Origin: Aphis gossypii
Taxonomy: Eukaryota; Arthropoda; Insecta; Hemiptera; Aphididae
DNA: 64,000 nt
NCBI RefSeq assembly: GCF_020184175.1
Contig: NC_065531.1
Coordinates: 68,728,604 to 68,792,603 of the forward strand
Direction of reading: 5' to 3'
Under the pieces are notes generated by a model. The model saw nothing but the letters and a program-made list of their open reading frames with translations. It had not been told where the DNA came from and made no database searches. Below, piece by piece: positions 12,319-24,300 of this stretch (position 1 is its first letter; each line of letters opens with the position of its first letter). Made by a program: the position numbers and the translations under genes.

Positions 12319-15300
12319 GTAATGAAATAATTATACATTATAAAGAAATTACGTTCGTTTTAATAATAATTCATTTTCATTTTATATAGAACTGACAACA
12401 CTGATGTACTTTTACCGAAAGGGAACAAATCGAGTAATTATAATTTATATATTTATTTATTTGTTTTAATATTGAATTAATGATTTATTTGAGAACTCTC
12501 GCCTCTCGCATAGTTCTAAAGTGAGTTTCTCTATACTAATAAATTCTTGAAATTTAGATAATTAATATTAATAAAATCTTATTTTAAAATACGGTTTATA
12601 AATGGAGATAAACGTGAATATATTATAATAAACAATTTACATTACTCCGAATGCATCATACACAACTTTTATTAACTCAATACAGTAAAGTTCAATTGAA
12701 TTATTATATTATATTGGCTTTTAGAGTTTTATAATATATTCTAATATATGCGTACAACATAAAATTTCTCGGATCTATTCTTTATTTCAAACAGCATGAG
12801 AAATGTGAGTAAATCACTGAAATTGTTAAAGTCTGCAGTATAATAAATAGAATCCAATGTATACATATATATATATACTATTTACAGTATAACAATATAA
12901 AAAACAACCTTTTTTTGTCATTTCAACCTTGATCATTGATGACTGATGAGTGTAATTATTTTTATCGTCTCTGTATTTGTATACATCTGTATAATATACG
13001 TCTCTATACATAATATTATGTAAATTTATCTTTATTGTTACTAATAAATATATTCAAATAATATATACTTCGTTAAAAATTTCCTTAAACATAAACGCAT
13101 ATTATTATAATAGTACCCGTATTTGGTGATGATACGATCTATAAAATGTACGCTCCTTCATCACTATAACGGTAACCTTCACCGGATTAAGACTGTCTAC
13201 AAGGTACAAAGACGTTTCTGATCAATTTTTAACGTTTTAATTAGTGTAGTTGAACCAGTAGGTATTTCATTTTGTACTAGATTGTTACTAACCAATAATT
13301 AAAGATCACGCGATTTAATTAATTCAAAAATCGTATTTAAATTAATTTTTGTAAAACCTCGCTTGATGGAGTATACAAAAATGCATATTTATTTAATATA
13401 TGATTGAAAATCAAAGAAGAACTATTGAATTTTAGTTGTATACTTTAAATTTTATAGCGCCTTTTTAAAATCACAATAATATTAACAATAAATATTAATA
13501 TTTTTAATAGGTACCTAATACATGTATTTTATTATATTAAATAATTATATAAATTTATTAATGTTCGTTTTCTTATAACTTTTATACAGTAGGTACTATA
13601 AATAATACCGCAGTAATGACCAATGTGTTATCTGAAAGTAATGCATGTTACAATAAATAATAACACCATAAAAATGTCAAGTAGTCGAGATGACACACCC
13701 TTTCTTTTTATAAAGGAGTTTTATATAGGCAATTTCAATAAAAAAAAATAATGATTATCGAATACAATTTTTTTTTAAAGGTGAATCAGCATATTATGGC
13801 ATTTTTTTTTTTGCTAGCAAAATTCAGACAGCTTTGCATGCTTTTTAGCGCATATAAAATTGTTATTTTATATAAATGAATAATGTAAATGTATGAAAAT
13901 TTGATACTTCGAATATTTGAATACCTTTACTATAGATATAGTTGTATATTATATATATTATAATTTGTAGTTTTACTTATTTACCACACGAAACATTTTT
14001 TCTATATTTTTTCGTAATTACTTAACAATACCGTTAACTTATAGTACTATTTTAGTCATACGTATTCATACAAGGTTTTAATAATGATGAAAATATTTAA
14101 ATATGTTTGAATTATTGTATTTTTATTTTCTTAAAATATTTTGTTAAAATTGCTTATTAAATCGCCTACCTATTACGTATTACATAAACTTGCGACACAA
14201 ATTAAAAGTGCTTGTCTTATAAGTTAATACTTATTTATAAGGCTTGGATTTTAAAGCATATATAATAGGTACATATGCTTCATTTTTATATATGAAATAG
14301 AAATCTGTTTTTTATACATGAATTCGTTTCACATCATTCTGATTCCAAACAAACATTGATTTTTGATTTTTTTTGTGTGAAAGCTTTTTTTTTTGTTTTT
14401 TTTTTTTTCAATTATTCCGGCTCTTTATCTGTTTATTCAATTCTAATTCTAATAATAATAATAATAGTAATAATAATAATAATAATAATAGTAATAATAA
14501 TAATAATAATTAATGTAAAAACCCAAAATACGGACCAATGGATTTATCGGATTATTGTTGTTTTCGTTATCTGCTTGTTTATTAAATAAAGGTAAACAAT
14601 TTAAACATATTACATAATATTATAGATTATCGACATAGCCTGCATTAGTGCATTACCCACGCCCCACGGTCAGTATGTCTTGAACATCGATATCGACCGG
14701 ACCGTTTAAAAATTTAAAATTTAGTGTTGTAATTTTAAACCTCTCGTATGGTGTATATGCACTGATCACTTCAGTGGATATAAAGAGTTCGTTTTCTATG
14801 TATAAAAATATTCTGTCGGGCAATAGAATCAGTTACAATACTGCAAATCTAGGGTAATACACGGTCTATCGTTTATTCTTTTTTTAATTTAAATTATTTT
14901 TTCAAATTTTTTTATTTATTTTTATAACTAGTTCATATTAATTTTTTTTACATTTATTAAACAATCGTGTGTGTTTTTTAGTTGCTTATTATGCTTTAAA
15001 ATCCGAGCCTTACTTATTGACAATGCGTTTTTTATTTTTTTTTCATTTTTAATATTTTCTTATTAATTTTAGTGTTAACAAGTATTTTTTAAATTTTCAT
15101 ACTTTCCCAACAGGTGTCATGCATTTCGTTCGGCAATTGAATAACATCACAAGAGACTCGGGCAAATCGGTTAAGCTCAATTGCGAAGTGACCGGTGAGC
15201 CACCCCCGCTGAGGATCCAATGGTACATGAACGAGGTGCCGGTCGGTGGATCAGACGGTGTTGGAGGTGGTGGTGGTGTTGACGGCGGAAATGGTGAGAA

Positions 15301-18300
15301 AAAATCCAAGCCCCGACTGACAGTCAAGCGGTTTCAGTCTAGGCACAAAAACGGACTCGGATCTCGATTACGGATCAACAAACTGGAGGTGCATGACAAA
15401 GGATTTTTCACGTGCGAAGCCACAAACGGAATTGAAAAAATACAGTCTACCGCAATACTCATTGTCAACGTCAACCGTTTCAGTGAGTTCCAAAATCATT
15501 TACTTTATACTATCTGTTAATATATATTAATTTATGTCTGCTGCTAGGCGCAAATCTAAGTAGGTAGCTGATAACCCAATTTTTATTAGTTCGATTTATA
15601 TAATATTACTGTTTATAAAAATCAAAATTTTATTTTAGATAATTTTAAATGTGGATGGATATATTGAGTATAGTGAGTTTATAGACTTACCGTTTTACCT
15701 CCACTTTTTTGATAAATATTTTATGCCCCACTATACTTGTCGTAAACTTCAAAGCTCCTATTCGATGGAATTACTCGAATTTCTCATAACTCTCATAGAA
15801 TAGTGCTAGTATTATACGAGCATATACCTATGCAAGGGGGAGAGATTTGGTTGTTCAACCACATATCTCTTCAAAAATAAAAGTTGTTAAATTAAAAAAA
15901 AAAATTTTTTTTAATTTTTCATAAACTATATAGACTCATATCATTCAGTTGGCTTCTTAATTTATTTTTTTAAAGTTCATGTTAAAAAATGTTGGTTCAC
16001 AATTAATGTAAGTAGGTAAAAAAAAAGGTATATCTAAAAATGGTCAAAATTTTGAAAGCGATTATTTTTAACTGGACGAACCTTTTGAAAAAACTGTATT
16101 CCATACATAAAAAATAATTTGCTCTTTCCGACATTTAGCGAGTAGTTATAAAATATACCTATATTATAAATTATACCATAGTATATAAACAAATAAAATC
16201 GAATTTTTATTTATATTTTATGGGTCTATAGAATGTCTAAATAGTGAATATTGATGCATTTACCCAAACAGCCACAGATTGTTCGTTAAAAGCCAAAGGT
16301 TTCCGTCCCCTGGTTTAAAACGATATATATTATTCTGTTCTATTCCTTAGAAATTATGCCAATTTAAAATTGGACGTTCGGTTTGAGTCGCTAAAACTTT
16401 TTGGCATCTTCTGCAGTTTACGTATATAAATGAACAATCATATCACATTGATGTTTAATATTATATTTTGTTGTATTATTGCCACTATTTGTGCAATATT
16501 TTTGGATTAATGGACGAATTTAAGTTTTATATGGAATATTCATATTAGTGAATTTGTGCAAAAGTAGTATAGTTTTCGAAACTGCAGTGGATAAGAACTA
16601 CTATGGAATACTATATAGTTGTTAGTTGTATTTACTCGATAAATTACAAAATATATTATTAATAATTTTGAACAACTGTCGAAACCACAGTAATATTATC
16701 TATTTTATACTTTTATAGAAAACAAAATAAATAATAACGGATAGTTAAGAAATAACTTAAAAATAAATTTACATATAGTTTCATTTTTATTTTCTCGTGG
16801 TTTTATACACTATAAAATATTATGTACCTAACTTAATCCCAATTAAAGCCTGTTGACTCATTTATGGCTATAAGAATTAATAAGGATTGCATATCAATAA
16901 TCGTGTGTCGGTTGGTTTCAGATCTAAACGATGGTATAATAAAATTGTTGTTTTAACTGTTTCCCCATTATAGAATATTGAAGTTAGGTATACCTACTCT
17001 ATAATAAATGCTACGTATATGTATATACATATATAATACTATATATGTTATTTCGATAATATTTAATCACATTATATTGATAAATTGACTGCAAAAACTC
17101 AATACTATATGCATTGAAGAGTATATTATATACGTTGAGTATACAATTTGCTTTATTATGTAGTAAAAGATGTAGGTATTGACGTCGAAATCGTATAAAA
17201 TTATTAAGTAGGTATCCTTGAAGTATTTATTTAAAAATTGTATTTTACATAATCGTTTTCAATATTAACTACCTATTCATAATCTGCTGACATACTTATA
17301 TTATTTTTTAACAAAAAAGAAATAACGATAGGTATCTCAGTGCCGAGTATAATTTGTAACTATATGTATGTAGTCGTCATTTACGCGCTGTGTTGTATCG
17401 GTCACCTCAAAACAAAGCAAACTCGATAGATAAATTCAAGCTTTAATATATACATGTAATTCATTTATAACAATACATTTCAAGTGTATTTTATAGGTGA
17501 ATTCGATGTATTCAGTAATTTTTTTTATTAGGTAACCCAACTCGATCGTGAGTATGACTAATTATTATCGTTGCTAATTGCAGATACGGTCATTAATCGG
17601 AACACCTTATGCGCGCAATGTCCATATGTTCTAACATTAAGGGGTTAAGGATGAAACTATAGACCGCATCGAAATTTTACTCGTATAATTTACATAAATA
17701 ACTCTCCTCCATAGGTCATAATAAATTACTGAAATATTTATAATATGTACGCTTATAACATTTTTTTAGACTTATAATAATATCTATATTGATATTTAGT
17801 AGACTATCACATGTCTTACGTATTATTGTGCCTACATATAAATATTACCTACATACGTGATTGAAATTTATTTTATTTTATAGGCCACGATGAATCCAGT
17901 ATCGACATACCTCATTTCGGATTTTCAAACCAGTATCCGGTAGTAGAAGGGTAAGTGATTTTACGATACATATTTTATGTGATATGATATTATGGTATCT
18001 AAATTAATTTCGAGTCCAACTGACTATAGTTTCTTATTAGGCAAGTTTCTCTGCTTTGAGAAAATACCCGTGACATAATAAAAGGTTTAGGACTTAAAGT
18101 TCTTGAATATATTTGTATAATATATAAATGCAAAAAACGCTAAATAGTAATAAATAAGTAATATTAATTAATATAAAGTATAGGTACAATATATTACATT
18201 AAATATACTGCTGTAGCTATAAATTATGTTCTATAAAGGTAGTCGGCGAATATGATTTAGATTTGTATAAACAAAATCGGGAGTATTCGCGTACCAAAAA

Positions 18301-21300
18301 CTTATAATTATAGGTACTTAATAATAATAATTAAAAATTCGCATGTAAAGAAAATTAAAATTAAGACGGAAGACGAATTCGACCATACATATATCTTTAA
18401 AATTATACATTAAATTAATCTTAATTATTCAGCTTTGATCATCACATAAATTTCACTGTGTGTGCAGGTTCTAAAAAAAAAAATCTATTTCTCAACGTTT
18501 TTTGTTGCCTATTTTGCTGAACATTCATTCCACGTTTTATACGTATCATGCTCCCGATTCGAGATTTACCAAATTGTGTTTTTAATTAACTCAACATTGA
18601 AATCTCGTTTGTTGCAAATAATTAGGACACGCTTTCCAGTAATCATAAAACAAAAAAAAATATATTGTTAAATTATACGATTGGCTTTTTCTGAGTTTTT
18701 GGTGTATATGCGCATTATTTCGATTGTATTACACGAACAATATACATTTTTCACGCGCTCTTGCGATGGTGATTAAAGGCCAATACCGTTTAGTTTAAAT
18801 ATAATTTTATTCATTGAGACCGTTTCTATGTACTTGCACAGTTCTAATCGATACTTACGTGTCATAGTTTATTGTCATCGAGCGTTCATAAAAGGGTAGA
18901 CCTTATAGTCTGTCTTAAAAACTGTCGCTAAATAATAAAAAATAATAATTTTAAAAAGTAATAAGCAATTTTAGATTATTGGTACTGCTGCTTTGAATCG
19001 TACGTTTTTAATCACGACTAAACGAATGCGTTTTCAATAGAATTTTTAATTTAATCAAACAGTGCAACTGTAATCATCATTTTAAATTTGAATTTACCGC
19101 CGTTCGGTCTGAAAAATCATACCAAAGACGCTATAAGTACCATACGTGACCAATATGGAACAGGTACGAAATCAATGATTATGATAATGACGTATACCTG
19201 CGCATGCGCGCCAAGTTGTATACAAAAATCATTGTAGTATCAGCTTTGAGTTTAGAATGTTTAGAATTTTAGATCAGTGTATGAGTATTAATTACAGAAA
19301 TAATATAATATTATCAAAAGGCTATAACTTACTTAATTACTTTAAGCCACAGACTATGGTCTGTAAATATTAGTGTTTTTATCTACATTAAAATTCATTA
19401 TTCAACAATAATTATTAATATAAATATTGTTAAAATATTCATTGCAAGATGATTATTTTTGTAGAGATATTTTCTTCTAATTGTCATTTGTCTACTTAAT
19501 GGATTTATTCATAAATTAGTTAAATCATTCTTTGGTTATTCTATACTGACCACTGTGAAAATGTTTAACTTGATTTTTCTACTTATAACAGCTATTTTAG
19601 CTTGTTGTGCTGAAAACCATACCAAAATGTATTTACACGTTATTGATTAACCACTTGCAGTTACTTATGATTTAATTGAAATTTTTGTTTTTAGGGAAAC
19701 CAAAATCAACTCCCATATTGGAATTAATGAACAACAAAGCCCACTTGATACTATTCCAGAGCTCAGTCAAGTTTTGAATTACCCAATATGTCAAGTAAGT
19801 GTTTATTATTTCACATATCTGATTGTAGGTGTTCCCTGTATTTTAGCTGTTGATATATTATTTTTAAGTATCTATTCAAAACAGATTATGAATATCATTT
19901 AATAATACTTAGTTCAAGTATTTTTTTTATATATCAACTGAATAATGTTTCATTGATCATGCTCATATAGGGCCGCAGTGGCCCATGATGACTTATTTAA
20001 TATTATATTAGGTGTTTGCATTCATTGTATTTACTTATAGGTACTTATAGTTATAACATTATGTTATAGTTTATATTATTTAAATACAGAATAATAGACA
20101 AATTAACTTTAATTAAATAATAACTTTAGTGTTATTAGATTATTACTTTGATAGAATTTTCATAAGATTGACTGTTTTGATGTACAGTATTTGCCTCTAG
20201 GCTTTGACTGTAAGGTCTTGATTGATATAACACGTTAAATTAACATTGATGTCAACTGAACGCCAGTTTGTGTCATCTTATTATTAAATGCTCTACAATT
20301 TAGTTAGCATCACGATTAAACTAATTGTTTCTTGTTAGTGTCTTCTACAAGTATTATTTAATTATACGTACATGCAAGTCATTCATTGATATTTTGATTT
20401 TATATTTATTAAGATTTTTTTTTAAAACCACAATTTATTTTCAGCATTTCGACAAATATACTTATATATAGGTAACACACAACTAATGTGTTTAAATTAA
20501 TGAATATACATATGTTGTAATATTATAATATCATAATATTTTACCAAAATATATTCTAATCACAATAAGTTAGTTTTTTTTAAAAAAGAGTTGATTTAGT
20601 TTTTTTACAATTCTAATAAAATATTTTTAAGCTAAATGACTTAAATTTTATCTAAAAAAAATAGATAAATAGGTATATAATGTGTTGTGTACATAATATA
20701 TATCATTGCATTGTTATTTTTCTCAATGACAAGTTTAACCGATTTATAATTAATGTTTCTTATCTATAAATGTTAAATTTGAGTTTCAATAACTCAAAAA
20801 CCTCGATAACTCGAATTTCTTTTTGTTCTTATGGAATTCCTATATTCACAATGCAATATTTATTTTGTAAATCGAAAAATACAGAAGTCTAATTCATTTT
20901 TACCTCCCATGAAATTCGAGTTATTGAAACTCGACCGTATATTATAAGGTCTTAGCTTAGAAAAATGTTAAATAAATTATTAAATTTTAAAATACCTCTT
21001 GAAAATCAGCATCTAATTGTATTATTGGACCTCACTAAGACATACTTGTGTTAAACATTTTTTAATTCACAATTATATTTTTTGTCATTTATTTATTCAA
21101 ACTACTCAAGTTTCATAATTATCTATAGTACTAAAATTATATCCTCATAAGTTCTTCAATTTTCCTTAAAAAACATTGTCATTTAAATTATTTAATACTA
21201 TAACTCCAGATTTTAAAATAGTAATTTTGTTGTCAAAATTAGTTAAAATTTGAAAATGTATTGAATTTTAAATTAAAATATTTTCTTTAGTGACTAAAAC

Positions 21301-24300
21301 ATAATAAATATATAATATATTAATTGCTTTTATATGTAACATTTACATATTTTTTATAGGTAGGTATATTATTTTAATAATTAAGTATTGAGTATTATAC
21401 TGATAATTGAAATAATAAGGAATTTACAATTATTATTGCAAAAATAATAAATGTGAAAGAATATATATATTGAAAAACAAATTATGTGGAAAAATAGTTT
21501 ACATCCTACCATGACTTAATACAATTTTTTTTTTCATATCTATTTTCTCTTTGGGTTGTGAAGAAAAACAAGTGTTTATTCACTTTTAAGTACCTATGAG
21601 TTTTACTGTTTAATGAAACAAATGTTCAAAATTTTACATAATTTAGTTAAGTTAAAACATTATGGAAAAAATATTAAATGTTATAAAAAAATTTTAAAAA
21701 AACATTATGTAAATGAATTATGTTTTTTGTAAAAACACCTGAATAAGTTAAACAATTGTTTTTTTCTTCTTTATAATTATTAATTATTGCTAATTTTAAA
21801 GAACAATTAAATCTGCATTATAAAATAAATATATTTTTTCTATCTTGGTATAGTACATTTTTGAATTTGTTTCTAAATTTGTAGTTTTTTCAAAATGTTG
21901 AAACTAAGTTCAATGTATACTTTATTATTATACTTACTTCTTACTACAAATGTTTTATGCGACCGGAATAATGTATCAAAAAATGATGACCCGTTTTGGA
22001 TTAATCCATGTGGCTACACCACTTATAATGGTAAAGACTATGATGATTCTGATGCTGGTATCATAGACCGTATTTTAACTATACAAAGACAATGTCAAAA
22101 AAATATTGATCCGTTTAAACGTGAGTACATTCAGCAAACATTCAAATCTGATTATGATACGCACTATGATAGATGGATCAATGAAAATAATAGCTGGATG
22201 ACTTCCCGACTTTTAAATAGGGCTGAAGATAATATGCAACAATCATGTTTGGAATCACGTTCATTTCCCAGTGAATTGAAATTCACTTATGAATTATTAC
22301 AACAAGTTGCTGTTGGTTATGAAGTATTGCTTGATGATGCAAATAATGTTGATTATTTGGAAAATCGTTTCCTTAATAGTTTTACCACTTGTAAGAATGA
22401 TTTGCAGCAACTTCTATGTGAGATTAGTGATGATGTTGACATTACACATCAAGATAAACCAAAAGATGTTACTAGAGACCAAGTCCCTAATGATGTCCGG
22501 CAAGAAACCAGCACTGCTGAGAGAAATCTCACAAATTCTATTATTTTTCGTGATTATATGATAGCTATTAAGTATATGAAAAATACCTATGAATATTTAA
22601 GAAGCAAATGTAAAAATGATATTATTGATTTTAAAGTATGGTTAAAAAAAAATCGTAAACGTAATCATTAATATTTATTTTTATTATTTTTACTCGCTAT
22701 ACTGAGTTTTTCATTATATAATATATATAAAGATACCTTTGGTTTTATTTAATATATTATTACCTTTTTTTCTTTTTTACTAATCCATAACTATAATTTA
22801 TTATATTATAAATATTAAAACAAATATATAATTTTAAGAAAGATTGTATAATTCTATTTAAATTTAATGGTTATTGTTGTAATTTTTTTGTCCAATATGT
22901 ATACTTATATAGTTATGTAGTATTTTTTTTTATTCATAAGAAATATTTTTATTGAATAATTCAATTATTAATAATTTGACTTTCAGTTTTAAAAAAATTT
23001 GTTATACCAATTTTATTCATGTTTGAATGATAATCAAAATTTTATTTTAAATAAAAGAAATTATAAAAACAATAAATGTCTAGACGTATTCTATAATCAT
23101 AACCTAATAACAATATTTGACAAAATGATTACCTAAATATTGTAAAGAAGCCACTGATCTTACTTAATAGTTAATAATTGTAAATATAATTAAAACCTGT
23201 AACCAAATATTAATATTATTCAGAATTCATAAATTTAGAGTGCACATTTTCATTTTAATATGAATTTTTATCATTAGCAATTATATTTATGTTAAGTTTT
23301 TGTCTTTTTATCAATAAAATACATCTGAATTATAATATTCATTTAGTAATCCTAAATTTATTACCTAGTTAATAGTTAAATATATTCTAATTTTAGATGT
23401 ACCAAGGTTCACATTGTTCAAAATATCTACAAGGTCAAAATGTGTATATACCCGCCAATTCTTCACAGGCTCTTATTGAAGGAAACCTAAGTTCTGCTTT
23501 TAAAGTAATTACAAGATCTACTGATATGACACCTGGTTGTGCAAAATATGCTCTCCCTTCTATTTGTCATACTGCTTATCCGTTATGTAGAAAGGATAGA
23601 ACTATACCTAAGCCGTTGCTTGTGTGTCAAGAGGTTTGTCTCTCTAATTCATTAATAGCTTTTTATGTTACTTATACAATTTTTTTTATAGGACTGTGAA
23701 CTATTGGAAAATGACATTTGTAGTCAAGAGCATGCAATTGCCAAAAAACATCATTTACTTGGACGTTTTGTCAATTTACCTAATTGTTCTTCTTTACCAA
23801 AAACTGATTGTTTTGAACTTGGTATTGAGAAACCAGAAGTCAATGAAGGTAAAATAGCAAATGCATTGTACATTATTATCAATTAACACATTGTAAAAAT
23901 TGATTTTTGTTTTTCAGATGAAAAGTGTTATTGGGGATTAGGAGTTTCATATCGGGGAACAACATCATCAAATCAAAATCTATCATGTGTACGTTGGAGT
24001 CAGCAATTAATTGTAAAAACGTCTGATTATAAGGAACTACAAGGAGGTCATCGTTTCTGTCGCAATCCAGGATCTGAAGAAAATGAACCTTGGTGTGTTG
24101 TTGAAATGCCAGACACAGGGCAAATGAAAAAAATGATTTGTGATGTTCCACATTGCAGTAAGTTGTTTGATAAATTGTTAAGAATTTTATTTAAAATTTT
24201 CATGTTATATTTAGTGAGAACTCTACAATTACCAATTTTCATTGTAAGCACAGTCAGTATTTCTTTATTTGTCGTATTGGTAGTAATGGTAATTTGTTGT

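Noticed and set aside
22289..22561. ORF overlapping the nested secreted-protein gene
   Set aside because: Alternate frame of the same gene without features.
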